Shown here piece after piece: positions 11,501 through 21,160 of a stretch of 64,000 nucleotides of DNA. The stretch is from Bemisia tabaci (Eukaryota > Arthropoda > Insecta > Hemiptera > Aleyrodidae). The notes beneath the pieces were generated by a model. It ran no database searches and was not told the origin of the DNA. It worked only from the letters and a program-made list of their open reading frames with translations. Position numbers and translations under genes: made by a program. The stretch is from the NCBI RefSeq assembly GCF_918797505.1, contig NC_092796.1, positions 54,900,851 to 54,964,850 of the forward strand. The letters are read 5' to 3'. The first letter of the stretch is position 1, and each line of letters begins with the position of its first letter.

Positions 11501-14500
11501 AAGTGCAAAATCATGCACCTATTTTCATCGCGGTGTATCAAAATTCCGCTCCTATATTATTTTTCCGAAGAGGAACAAGCCAACTTTATCGCTCTTTTAA
11601 TTCATCCGGAATATTCAGAGAAGAAAAATCAAGATGCTTTCAAGAACGTGAACCTGTTTGCACTGTTTTTTTTATTAATTTTTCTTAATGCGCATAAAAC
11701 ACTCAATTTTTACATTGTTGCCATCACAATGAATTCTGCTCTCAACGAGGCCCATAATAACCCAGATCTAAAAAGAAAATTTCAGTGTTCTTTTATACTT
11801 AACAATTTGGCCATACTACGAAAACAGTAATCCAGTTATACGAACAAAACTCTGAATTTCACACCGTCAGAACGATTCACTTTGTCGAATCGAACTTTCG
11901 GTTCCTATTTCTGAACTTCATAACTCAATCACAATAGAATGAGCTTCGGCCAGATGGCCCGACGCGCGATATAGAGAATACCGCGCTCATGTTTGTATAA
12001 CCGAACTGCGTTTTCCTTTCTTTCTGTGTTATGTGTTGGCACATGGTTTGTAAAGTCGTCTACTTGTTAAAAATGTCTGTAGACTTCCTTACCTGTCTCC
12101 GTCGTAGGCCCAAAATCCTCCTCCAAAAACTGCGTCGAATCCCAGCCAACGCGGTCAGTCGCCAATGAGTGATCGAAATAGCTTGTTTCATCTGTTTCCA
12201 AGGTATAATCTTGTGCGAAAGTGTAGTTTGGGCTCACGTAGTCAGTCTGATAGAGCAGAGTGCTTGAGCCGAAACCGTCGGTCGTCCCATGTGCTGTGGT
12301 CAACATTTTGGTGCTGGTGTCGTAGATGGAGGACATATCTAAGTCTGTTACGTCAGTCGGAGAGAAAGATGTGGATCCTGGGGTGAACATCGACGTAGTC
12401 ATTCGATAGGTGCAGTCGTATTCGTCTTGAGTGATGAGGCAATCGCATAGAGACCCAGTTAGATTTGGCGGGCATGTGCAAGTGTAATTGTCCACGCCGT
12501 CAATGCAGGTCCCACCATTAAGGCACCTGAAGTTAGAGAAAATTTCATGTGCGGAAATTAAAACAGATTGGGAATCTTGGAAGGAAAAGTTTACTGTTGT
12601 GTCACCGTTAAGCCCATATCCCACGACCAATGGACCACTAGACAAGGTACGAGTTAAATGATTCTGATACAAGTTTCTTAACCAGATTTGCATAACGAAA
12701 ATTAATTAAACCAACTCCTAACGAAGATATTAACATTTTTATTTCACATTGATTACGAGGAATTTGAACTGCCCGCTCACAAAAAACTCAAAGCTCTACG
12801 TGAGTCAAATCGCGCACAACAACGGTTTCAGCAATCTTCTCAATCGAGCAATGTTCATTTCCCACCATGTGTTGTTCAAACTATATGCAATTTGCTATAG
12901 CTGAGCCAAAGCGTCAAGATTGAGGTTGCCAGATTTTTATATCGCAGAGACTGTCACGATAACGTTTAGCGCGCGATGTGAATCACGTGGAGCATTGAGT
13001 TTTCATGAGCGGGTGGTTTGAATTGACGCATCAAGAATTATTAAATATCTTCGTAAGGAGTTGATTTCGGTAATTTTCGTTGTGCGCATCGTGTTTTACG
13101 TGAAATTTTGGTCAAGTAGCATGTATCAGAATGCTGAAATTCGTACCTTGTCTAGTGGTCCATTGAACACATCAAATATTCATCAAATGCAAGATGGCTG
13201 GTTTATCAATATTCGACGGTCCGCCAACATTTGATAGCGGACTTGCGCAAAAACCATCCGCCATCTTACATTTGATGAGTATTTGATGAGTTCATTTGAT
13301 CGTGGGACACGGGCTGTACCCACCTATACACACCCCTCTCGTGTTGATTTTTTAGCAACATCAAAAAAATTCCCCAATTTCATCAGGGTGCCCGGATATT
13401 CAAGGAATGATTACTTTTTTTCCCTAGTGCTGAAAGCTACAGATCCTTTCGGCACATGAATTGATAAGTCTTTCTGATGCATTTCTTCAGGCATTACACG
13501 GGAAAAGTAACAGATGGTATTAGCCACCAGACTGTCTAGCTGTATAAGCTCCTAGGAAATCCAAGACCAAGTAGTAGACTTTTTGTATGCTGTTCACCAT
13601 GCTTCTAGTAGATCTGCTACATGCAGGGATAAAATTCCGGGACTGGTTATGAGATTTCTGGGGGATCGCATACAGCCAGAAATTCTAGTGTAGCCACCAT
13701 TATTGGCGCGTATACGTAGTATACCGCCTTTGCGATCGTTTCGAACCCTGCTCGATACAATAACCGAGTCCCTTAGTTCCTTACCGAAAAGTGACTACCG
13801 CGAACTTCTCAGATTTTCCAAAGCGTGTAAAAAGTTTATTTATCCGTCAATAATTATGATTTAAAGTTGTTTCTCATTCTGGGGGTCTCTAGTTTATGTG
13901 CAGTGAATACCAAGAGTCTACGTTACTTGGTTTTTTTAAAAAAAGCCTAAGAATGCGACGCGCTGATTTAAAATATGCATATATAAGCAGAATCAAGCGA
14001 ACTGATTCGAGGATGGTTGAGCAGGTCGGCACTCTCGGAATGAGAATTTAACTCCTCCGTTTTGTTCAAAACGTTGCTTTGACAGATCTGTAACCTCGGT
14101 TATACTTTGCAAAAGTTGGTACCCGTGCTCTGATAGTGCTGTTCATCTGACAACATTGTCAGTGTCAGCTGATAAAATGTATATTTTCACATAAGAGGTT
14201 AATAAAAGTTTTCAGTCAGTCTTTGACATCTATTGATAATTGTTTTGGTATTTATTTATAATTACTACGTAATTATATATTTTTCTTAGTTTTTAATAAG
14301 AAAAATATATAATTACGTAGTAAGTAGGTAAGTAAATAGTAGTAGGTTTGTAAATTACGAGGAGAGGCGGGCATTCTGTTCAGCATATCGATACATAAGT
14401 ATTTTCATACGTAGAATTTAATTTTCACGTCAGGGAGTCGACATATTTTGATTTTTTCGATTTTATACGGAAAATTTATGGTTTTTCGTGATTGAAATTA

Positions 14501-17230
14501 CTTACAATTGTTTCATGAAAAATGAATGCACCCAAAATGACTATAGCATTTTGACTTTCACATACGTGCACTCACTAAATTGATTGGTAAATTCAAAGAG
14601 TGGGTACATCGACCTGGTATATCAAGTTTCTGCGATTTTTTACGGCAAATCGGTAGATTTTCGGGATGTGGATTGCTTACTTTCAATTCATGAATGAATA
14701 AAGCATGGACATGGTTGAGCTTCTTTGCATGAAAAGACGTTTAAAATAACAAAATCAAGACATATTTAATACAATTGCATTTATATCGAGTCAATTTCTT
14801 TTCAATAATATAACGGGATTTATAATACCGGTGATTTGGGTATTTTAGCCCCAAAATACCTTTAAATCGACTTTATCTTTTAGGAGTTCGACAGAATTTT
14901 TCCTTTCTTCGCTTAAATTTTTCCGTAGCACTTTTCTTCAAGAATCTGATAAGATTTTGCTTGAGGCAGATCAAAAAACTTAAATTTGTTCGAATAGCTT
15001 TCTAGATTCACAATACACGGTCTCGTCAAGGTGCGTCGTTGACCTTGCAGTGTTGGATCGTGAATTCTCTTGTTGTGCTGCTTGCCTTTTTTGAAATCTC
15101 TGTAAATGAAACCTAAAGGGGTTGATATGTGCGAGTTAATGACGCGCCTTATCAACACATTGTGTTGGAGCTCACTGCTTGTTCTTCTCTATTCTCATGA
15201 AACCGTTTTAGTCCGTTCCAAAATGGGTAAAAACTGACAGTAAATCAGTTTTCCAACAAATTGTAATTAGAGCTAATATCTCATAATACTTTACTCGTCA
15301 TTGTTTTTTGCTGGTCGTCTTCATTTCCGTTTTGCTAGGGGCCTGTGGACCACTCTTTGAAAACTCCAGCCCATATGGTAACTTTTACCACAACTTTTCA
15401 TTTTGGATTCCCCAGTCTAGCTCTGTTTTAATTAAAAAGACAAAACCGTACAAAAACTGGAGTGTCTACTGGCTCTGTGTGGATCATGATACTCGTGGTT
15501 TTCTTGAGACTTTTTCAAGGGATCTCTGCGTCGGGCTAGTATTTTTTGAAAATACGAACAAGTATTATTTTACGCGGCTATTCTTACCCTGGTCCTAAGA
15601 GACATTCATCGTATTTATATTGGCATCTATCACCGTGGAAGTCAGGTACGCAGTAACAAACACTTCGGCCATCTTCCTCCAAACACAGAGCATCGTTCTC
15701 GCAAGTGTTTTCGCCGCATTCTTCTAGGGCAACGTCGCAGTTCTGACCAGTGAAACCTGCATCATAAAAAGTTAGGTGAATAATTCAGGCCCAAAAATAT
15801 GTACTTTTATACCCATTAACCATCATCTGTCGTTATTTCCTATTGTGAGATTTAGAGCGAAATCAATCATTACTATAAAAAAAAAACCCTAGCTCTTAAG
15901 TGTGTCAGAGAATTAGAGCCGAATTAATTTCTAGTCATCAGAAAATTTTAGAAAATAAATTGAGGAACACTTATGATGAATCGATCCTGCGATCTTGGAT
16001 TTGTCTGGGTTTACGCTTTTGGTACGTTTTGTAAAAATTCAGTATAAGCACGTTAGATAACGCTTCCATAAAATCATAGGCGGTTCTACGGGGGTGCCAG
16101 TGGGTGCCGGGCACCCCCAAGCAAAAATTAAGTACGGTTACTGGAACCGTGAAAGAGGCTTTTGGGCAAGTAAACACGTCAAGAAAAAATCGTATTATGA
16201 AGCGTAAAAAATTGGCAATATTTTTATTTCAGAAATTTTTTAAATCTGAAAATTGATCTAAAAAAGACCAAATTACTGCTTTTAAAGATTCTGTATTCGC
16301 TCACACTGAAAAAAATCCCAGCAATTAATTGAAAATGTTTTAAACAGAATTAATATTGATAGCCGTGTTTTACAAAGATTATACTGTTTTTTTTATGGTA
16401 AGAATGCAGTTTTGGTGAAAAGTTTTGCTAAAAATTTTCTGCGTTGAATTTATAAGTATTTAAGTAGAAAGAAAGGAGAGAAAAAGAGAAAGGAGGGTAG
16501 GAATGGGATAAAACTTGAGGGCCGGAAATTAGGCCTCCCCTGAGCGACCGTCCCCTTTGGAGCCGGTCTCCGACATTTTCCACCTCTGGGCACCCCCAAA
16601 CATGAATGTCTAGAACCGCCTATGCATAAAATAACATGGCAATGGTGTTACAATATAATTCAACAACTCACTCCATCATGTTTTAAAATACAGACTTTCA
16701 TGCTGGTAGACATTAAGTGACTCTTAAATCTGAGGTGGGTTTTTACCCTCTTTTCAAGTACGTAAAATATAACCTACCAAATGGACATGCACAAGCGTAC
16801 GCGGCATGTAGATCGATGCAAACAGCTCCGTTTTGACAGGGTGATGAATCGCATTCATTGATTGAAATATTGCATAGACTGCCTGTCCAACCTTCGAACA
16901 GCATCAATCAAAACAAAATGGCTATTAACTTCTTTTCCGGGACAGAAGATCAACGGTCGGTAATTTTCAAATCAATTCTTTGAACGCTCCAAAGGCAAAG
17001 TTGTTAATAAAATGGGGAAGAAGCAATACAGCATACCCATGGAATACTTATGAGAATTAACTCCTCTCAACCCTTTACATTTGATGGACTACCACGTTAG
17101 ATGAAGTTGGAACCTGAACGTTCTGATATGTTTTCAACATTTTCAAAATTTGGAAAAAAAAGATAATTTTTCTAAACTCTGACTAGAGAGGTTTCCCGAT
17201 CATAAAGTTTCGTCTTCGGTGGCCAAATGG

Positions 17231-17310
<80 letters not shown>

Positions 17311-20300
17311 GCCAGCGAGAAGTTTGAATTGACTGGTCCTAATTAAAGCTGATTTGGGAAATGTCTTTTAATTCACACGTTCATTATTTTGAATTCAAAC
17401 TGTTTAATTTTTCAATATGTTTACCGTATTTTGTGTGAGACCAAAGTCTTTCCGGGGGGTTAGAACTTAGACGGCAAGCCCCTGTATTTCGGATATTAGG
17501 GGGGTCAATAGATTTCTGGTGGGCCAGGCTTCCTGATCCCATCTTTAAAGTTCCTGTTATATGGATGTGGATCGCCTGAGTTTAGAATATTCTTCACTCG
17601 ATTTTTAATTGAATTCAGAGGTAACGTTGACCTTAGCAGTCGACTGCTACCAAGAGGGCTTGAGCATGGAACTGCGAAGCATTTACCTGGTAAGCAAGCA
17701 CAGGCGTAAGCTAAGCCGGGTCCTTCTATGCAGGCACCTCCATTCAGACACAGTTTTTCATTTGTTGCATTACAAACTGCTAAGTCGGACTCACAGTGAA
17801 CTCCTGCAAAAAAAGAATTTTTTAGCGTGAAAAGATTTTTTTCAACAACAAATTCAAAGATTTTTTCACTATAGGGTTCGTCATTTTATTTTAGAACCTC
17901 ATCTTTTCACTCGCCGCTTTCATAGATATTCCCTATTTTTCTGGATAAAATGCTAAATTTTTTAGATTTGTACTCATTCATAAGAGTGTATCGTTACGGA
18001 ATGTGCCAAGTTATTGCGTAGATTTTAGCTAAGAAAAAAGTCTGGATGATTCTTGGAGTTGAGCCGAAGCAAATTGTCTCCTTCCATCCCAAGTTACTTT
18101 TTCATTTTGGAATTTTTTGCTTACGTTTCACTTTTCTTTGGATCAGCGGATTTTGGACTGATAATCTAAGGTGTAGATACTTTAATATTCATGTAATGTG
18201 TCTCAGTATCGGCATTTTTCGGATGAAGTTCGCTGAAAACTGAGGACTTTTTAGTCAGTATCTTGAATTTTTTTGCCAACGTGTGTTAAAAATTCAGCAT
18301 AAAGCTGATTACTCAATACAGAGGGAAAAATCTCATTTAAACACAGTTTTCCCTCAATAAGGTAAGCTGTTTGGTGCAACAATAGTTACGTTCATTCAGG
18401 AAGACGCGTTTCGGCCTCGTTGGGCCAATCCTCAGTGCAGTGCAGCCTCCTGAATTTTCTGCTACCAAGCTTTTTAAGCTCCACTAAATATCTGAACAAT
18501 GTTCTCTTGAATACAGTTTGTACGTATATCTATCATCACGTTGCATTGAATAAGTCGTATTTACGTACCGGAGTATCCAGGGTGACAATTGCAGGAATAT
18601 CCATTAGTTCTGTCTATACATGTTCCGTTGTTTTGACATGGATTTGAGCTACACTCATCTACGTTCTCGGCGCAGTTGTCACCTATTAACGAATTCAGCA
18701 AAAATAAGTGACACGAATCCAATAGATTTATCCTGTAGGTCATAGGATTTCTGATCGGTATTTATGATTGAAAATCACAGAGAAGCAAAAAAAAACTCAA
18801 GATCTGTTCTTTCCAAATGCACGTATTACGTTTTTATTCTTCCCTTACAAGAAGCAACACTTTTTTTCCGCTTCAGCAAAAGTTTACAATAGCCCCACTA
18901 TATTGAAAAACTTGTGTTTTCCTCTTTGTTTTATCCGCTCTGAGTACGTTTATACTTAATCACGCAACAATTTGCACGATAGACCCGATTGTTTCAACAC
19001 GAACTTTCTTTAACTGCATTTCATTCTGACCCTCAGTTAGGATTGAAAAAGAGGTGTCACTGTGTTTTATCTTCTCTCCAGTGATCACTGATAAAGCACC
19101 TTTTCCTGTTTTCTCTGTAAGGTGGTACCGACTTAACGGACAGGTACCTCTCTGAGTCCAGAATAATTATTTAAGAAAAAACAAAACAGAGCATCTAAAT
19201 ACCGGCGAATCCATCCGCGCATGTGCAGTTGTAGGAGGCTATTCCGTCCAAACATGTGGCACCATTGAGGCAAGGGGAGGACCAACATTCGTCCCAGTTG
19301 GTTTGACAGTGAATCCCCGTGTAGCCATCAATACAGTAGCAGGTGAACGTACTGGAGACACCATGAAACAAAAATATATCCTAAGAAAATAGTTTTTTGT
19401 AGATTTTCTCGCTCATCTTTTATCGTATTTGTACAGAGTTAAGTAAGCTGTGTATTCTTCGCCGAATTATATAGCTATGTTCTTTTTTCAAAGGTTATCG
19501 TCCATATTCATAATAACTTAAACCCTTTTATTCATGTGCATGTCTTACAATTAGGCAATCAGCAATCACCGGCAAATCGCGTAGCATGCGCGTTAACTGT
19601 CAAATTGAAGTAATTGGCAATGACATTGGTAAAAAGAAGAAAAACTTCAATGACACGACCTCGGCTTAGAGCGCCTTCAAACTGGGAGATACTTTCCGCT
19701 TTGCCAGACAGTTAGTTTAGTTGCCTATCCGAGCTTTATCCAACTGAGGTTACTGATTTCACCGCAGATAGCTAGTACCATGCGCATTCAAGGAAAAGAA
19801 AAAACGCATGTTTAAATTCCAAGAATAATAATTGTATTTCCCACCTCGTTTCTTTACTTCTGAATGTTTACTTTTTTGTATTCAACTGAAGTAGATTGTA
19901 ATTTGCCGACGATTGCTAGTTGCCCGCGACATCTTTTTAGTTCACTCATGTATCACTTTGGAATTCGAGAGAACTGGCAGAAATTGTGATAATATCTTGT
20001 AATTTGCTCTCCAAATTTTGATCAGATAAAATAGAAACAGGCGGTGGCAAAGGTTTCTTCAAATGAGACATGTTTAGGAAATTGCTCATCGAAGTGATGA
20101 AGCATTTATTGAATTTAAATTCACCGCTCACGTAATCATCACTGATCAGAAATATGAAAAATCATTGTTTCGTAGGTCCTGCTTTGATCCCAAGTTGTTG
20201 GCGAAAGAAAAATCCTTCTACACGTGCGACTGAGGTGCAATCATTTTAATTTCATATATTTTCTGAGGCATTGATAATACCTGTTGAGGTGATCCATACA

Positions 20301-20450
20301 GATTCCGTAAATGCAGGGATTACTGAGGCAGGCGTAACCGGCTTGCGCAAGGCTTACGTTGAAGATGAGCCAGGCTGATGCTACGCAGGCGCAGGCCACC
20401 AGCAGTGCGCCACTCCCACTCCTACCTCCCCTCGTGCCCCTATTCTTCAT
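2330..20450 (-). CDS. eys: Eyes shut / spacemaker, EGF and laminin-G extracellular matrix protein (5' part, 14 exons)
   Basis: Spliced minus-strand gene; coding exons in transcript order: 20281-20450, 19203-19351, 18569-18682, 17687-17803, 16778-16882, 15588-15756, 12093-12526, 10626-11125, 9113-9426, 8069-8285, 6934-7085, 5988-6124, 5191-5387, 2330-2561. All junctions are GT-AG and all phases agree, giving about 1002 codons before the window edge. Order of parts: signal peptide, seven EGF-like repeats, a Ser/Thr-rich mucin-like stretch (about residues 320-565), an eighth EGF, laminin G 1, two EGFs, and most of laminin G 2. This order, and motifs such as [13 protein letters not shown] and [10 protein letters not shown], match the insect Eys (Agrin-like) family rather than Crumbs, which lacks the mucin segment. 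In Drosophila, Eys is secreted by photoreceptors to open the inter-rhabdomeral space and protects mechanosensory cells. The remaining EGF/LamG units and stop codon are outside the window. Confidence 0.88.
2612..2880. repeat. Foldback MITE with 39-bp inverted ends
   Basis: Left end starts ATAGACGATCAAATTCC, and its reverse complement closes the element (GGAATTTGATCGTCTAT). A shorter relative with the same GACGATCAAAGTAG end lies at 7184-7303. Confidence 0.72.
3046..3076. repeat. Poly-A tract
   Basis: About 31 consecutive A. It may be the tail of an old retroposed sequence; no body is recognisable. Confidence 0.7.
3620..3863. mobile_element. CACTGG-ended MITE, copy 1
   Basis: 244 bp from CACTGGAAAAAA to a T-run plus CCCCCAGTG, with subterminal inverted repeats (ggatctagagtccagactct / agagtctgaactctagatcc). 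A second copy with the same interior lies at about 11208-11435. Both are in eys introns. Confidence 0.76.
3958..4105. repeat. Repeat related to the 12628-13165 foldback
   Basis: Begins CAATGGACCAT and ends GGTCCGTT, and the interior (catgtaccagagtgctgaaa, then ttcgtaccttg) matches the right arm of the larger foldback at 12628-13165. It looks like a solo arm or a deleted copy. Confidence 0.6.
4319..4440. repeat. Two tandem copies of a 36-bp module, period 70 bp
   Basis: Copies begin gcgcctgcaagactgcaaga at 4319 and gcgcctacaagactgcatga at 4389. Related copies occur inside both hAT MITEs and, in palindromic form, inside the 27-kb and 34-kb inverted repeats. The long ORF overlapping this region is a by-product. 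Confidence 0.7.
5191..5387 (-). CDS. eys: eys exon 13: first part of laminin G 2
   Basis: Encodes [19 protein letters not shown] and the strands up to TDHFA, with the donor GTACAT. It joins exon 14 in phase 0 to give DHFAVSFIKGY, as in Eys relatives. Confidence 0.87.
5521..5559. repeat. Poly-T tract in eys intron
   Basis: About 39 consecutive T. Confidence 0.8.
5988..6124 (-). CDS. eys: eys exon 12: EGF 10
   Basis: Starts GYVGLTC (closing EGF 9), then [14 protein letters not shown] and [15 protein letters not shown]. An earlier GT in the same frame was considered, but the GTAAGA donor keeps the sixth cysteine and fits the next exon in phase 1. Confidence 0.87.
6338..6592. repeat. Two-copy tandem repeat, period about 153 bp
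   Basis: The block near 6338-6440 (aaattagaacaacggttaac, then tcttttctacccacg) recurs diverged at 6490-6592 (aaactagaagaacgctgaac, tcttttctacctgcg). Confidence 0.6.
6934..7085 (-). CDS. eys: eys exon 11: linker and EGF 9
   Basis: Encodes a short acidic linker ([17 protein letters not shown]), then an EGF opening with [13 protein letters not shown]. Two acceptors 4 bp apart are possible (GATAGATAG); only the upstream one keeps the frame. Confidence 0.86.
7184..7303. repeat. Small foldback with gacgatcaaagtagaggctt arms
   Basis: Arms 7184-7207 and 7279-7303 are reverse complements. They share the GACGATCAAAGTAG end with the larger foldback at 2612-2880. Confidence 0.7.
8069..8285 (-). CDS. 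eys: eys exon 10: second part of laminin G 1
   Basis: Encodes the remaining beta strands of laminin G 1, ending with the typical LYLGGLP and the GCMRALQ terminal motif whose cysteine closes the domain. It ends in phase 0. Confidence 0.87.
8493..8725. repeat. Dispersed foldback repeat, copy 1
   Basis: Starts ccacatcagctattgccaaa, ends with its inverse (tttagcagtaactgatgtag) and contains ttgtgcggatttttttg. A diverged copy is at 26083-26285. Non-coding. Confidence 0.62.
9113..9426 (-). CDS. eys: eys exon 9: end of EGF 8 and first part of laminin G 1
   Basis: Starts at the acceptor CGACAG followed by TGTGCC, which completes EGF 8 with six cysteines ([12 protein letters not shown]). Laminin G 1 follows: [10 protein letters not shown], then GLILYAAI and [13 protein letters not shown] strands. 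An open frame runs upstream of the acceptor, but using it would break phase with exon 8. The exon is GC-rich. Confidence 0.87.
10626..11125 (-). CDS. eys: eys exon 8: mucin-like region and first half of EGF 8
   Basis: The longest exon of the gene, 500 bp. It encodes a Thr/Ser/Pro-rich segment without cysteines, then [13 protein letters not shown], which opens the EGF just before laminin G 1. GC content is far above the flanking introns. Short SE/SD acidic patches beside Ser could be glycosaminoglycan sites, as proposed for Eys and agrin, but no classical SGSG cluster is visible. Confidence 0.87.
11208..11435. mobile_element. CACTGG-type MITE, copy 2
   Basis: Matches the element at 3620-3863 from ggatctagagtccagactct to the closing TTTTCCAGTG. 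The first three bases of the left terminus are altered. It occupies the intron between eys exons 7 and 8, 83 bp from exon 8. Confidence 0.75.
12093..12526 (-). CDS. eys: eys exon 7: EGF 7 and start of Ser/Thr-rich region
   Basis: Encodes [18 protein letters not shown], the end of the N-terminal EGF block, then a cysteine-poor stretch rich in Thr, Ser, Asp and Tyr. Such regions are expected to be heavily O-glycosylated. The reading frame stays open for 144 codons and ends at a GTAAGG donor. Confidence 0.87.
12628..13165. mobile_element. Foldback element with 25-bp termini and about 245-bp arms
   Basis: The left end CAATGGACCACTAGACAAGG is the exact inverse of the right end (CCTTGTCTAGTGGTCCATTG). 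The similarity continues with mismatches through most of both arms, for example cccgctcacaaaaaactcaa against ttgagttttcatgagcggg. It sits just upstream of the eys exon 7 acceptor. Confidence 0.78.
13170..13300. repeat. Short hairpin MITE
   Basis: catcaaatattcatcaaatg near 13172 pairs with catttgatgagtatttgatg near 13269, so the whole 130 bp folds back. It abuts the previous foldback element directly. Confidence 0.65.
14262..14323. repeat. Perfect 27-bp inverted repeat with 8-nt loop
   Basis: Arms 14262-14288 and 14297-14323 are exact reverse complements, separated by GTTTTTAA. The stem is AT-rich. It could extrude as a cruciform; no evidence points to a processed small RNA. Confidence 0.85.
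15588..15756 (-). CDS. eys: eys exon 6: EGF 6 and the start of EGF 7
   Basis: Begins GFTGQNC, closing EGF 5, then [15 protein letters not shown] for EGF 6 and YDECLLGPG, which opens EGF 7. It ends in phase 2, unlike the upstream EGF exons, and joins exon 7 to give PGCLNGGTC. Confidence 0.86.
16076..16623. mobile_element. MITE with ATAGGCGGTTCTA termini
   Basis: Left end ATAGGCGGTTCTA and right end TAGAACCGCCTAT are exact inverses, with a subterminal GGGTGCC.../GGGCACCCCC pairing. 548 bp, no ORF of note. It is in the intron before eys exon 6. Confidence 0.75.
16778..16882 (-). CDS. eys: eys exon 5: EGF 5
   Basis: A phase 1-1 exon encoding [15 protein letters not shown] and ACACPFG. It is one compact EGF with the N-E-C calcium-binding signature. 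Confidence 0.87.
17237..17309. repeat. Poly-T tract of about 73 bases
   Basis: Longest homopolymer of the window, in an eys intron. On the minus strand it is a poly-A run and may be the tail of a retroposon inserted in gene orientation, but no body could be delimited. Exact length is prone to sequencing error. Confidence 0.85.
17687..17803 (-). CDS. eys: eys exon 4: EGF 4
   Basis: A phase 1-1 exon with cysteines in the pattern C-x7-CLNGGAC-x-CAC. It has an N-glycosylation sequon (NAT) inside the first loop. The acceptor follows a T-rich tract. Confidence 0.85.
18396..18452 (-). ncRNA. Hammerhead-ribozyme-like core motif
   Basis: On the minus strand the sequence reads CTGAGGA, a GGCC/GGCC stem with loop caacga, then GAAACGCG. 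This fits the hammerhead core CUGANGA - stem II - GAAA. The flanks pair with each other (ATTCAGGA with TCCTGAAT). I could not find a clear stem III with a cleavage triplet, so activity is doubtful. It may be a decayed copy from a ribozyme-bearing retroelement. Confidence 0.35.
18569..18682 (-). CDS. eys: eys exon 3: EGF 3
   Basis: A phase 1-1 exon encoding [16 protein letters not shown] and C-x-C, a calcium-binding type EGF (D-x-D/N-E-C start) with six cysteines shared across the junctions. The acceptor is TAATAG and the donor GTACGT. Confidence 0.87.
19203..19351 (-). CDS. eys: eys exon 2: end of EGF 1 and most of EGF 2
   Basis: Splicing to exon 1 restores NSTFTCYC, which supplies the missing cysteines of EGF 1. 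EGF 2 follows with [14 protein letters not shown]. The donor is GTATTT, phase 1, as for most EGF-encoding exons of this gene. Confidence 0.85.
20281..20450 (-). CDS. eys: eys exon 1: start codon, signal peptide, first half of EGF 1
   Basis: The ATG (complement of 20448-20450) opens a basic N-terminus, then a hydrophobic core ([17 protein letters not shown]) and a likely cleavage site near AQAG, so the protein enters the secretory route. The first EGF begins with [12 protein letters not shown] and is interrupted by the intron after codon phase 2. The donor is GTATTA. Any untranslated first exon further upstream was not identified. Confidence 0.8.
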
Positions 20451-20529
20451 CGGTCATCTTTCCACCCTCCTCTTCGATTCCCTCCTGGAAAAAAAATTGT
20501 ATTTATATGTTATTAAAAAACTTGGCAAG

Positions 20530-21160
20530 GCCCAATGGCCTCATGTTGCAAACTTCAACCCGAGCAAAAAGAACAGTTGTTTCTTATGCGTAGAAAGTGG
20601 CTCAAAAATTACGATGAGTGCATCGGGAAAGTCTGAAATACACTCCTAACCTCTCAAGAAATATTCGTTTTATTAAGCTCCCCGCTTCAAAAACGATACG
20701 GCTTAGGTTTACATTTCGTAAGAGGAGTCGATCCATTCAAACCTTGCGCACCACTAGGTTGCTACACAGTAGGTATTCAATATGTCTAACGCTTTCGCGC
20801 GCAAATCGTGAGGAAGCACTAGAGTTTATATCGACGGAAGAAAAATGTAAATATAAACACGCCGGTTGATGAAATCCTGTCTCGTCACTCGTTGGCGTCG
20901 GCCAGGTTGAGTATTCTGTAGCATCCTAGTGTGCAAGGGTTGGAAGGAACGACTCCTCTTACGTCACGTTCACCTGAGCCGTAGTATCGTTTTTGAAGCG
21001 GGAAGCTTTGAAAAACGCATAATTCTTCGGCAGATTGTGAAGTTAGGAGTGTATTTTAGACTTTCCCGATGCGCTTATTGTGGTTTCGAGCCTTTTTCTA
21101 TAAGAAATAACTCTTCTTCTTGCTCTGGCTGAAGTTTGAAACAGACCCATTGGACAGCTA
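20530..21160. repeat. Foldback element just upstream of the eys start codon
   Basis: The arm at about 20530-20770 (tgcatcgggaaagtctgaaa, ccccgcttcaaaaacgatac) is repeated in reverse complement at about 20925-21160 (gtatcgtttttgaagcggga). Arms are about 230 bp and moderately diverged. It lies 80 bp from the eys ATG on the promoter side, so it probably overlaps the 5' UTR, an intron or the promoter. Confidence 0.72.

Noticed and set aside
11227..11688. 153-codon plus-strand ORF
   Set aside because: Its first third is the CACTGG-type MITE; the rest is AT-rich intron with no family match.
2253..20450. Reading the minus-strand EGF/laminin-G gene as crumbs
   Set aside because: A mucin-like block between N-terminal EGFs and the first laminin G, and laminin G motifs such as [13 protein letters not shown], fit Eys. 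The diagnostic transmembrane and FERM/PDZ-binding tail of Crumbs is not in the window, so the alternative cannot be excluded absolutely.
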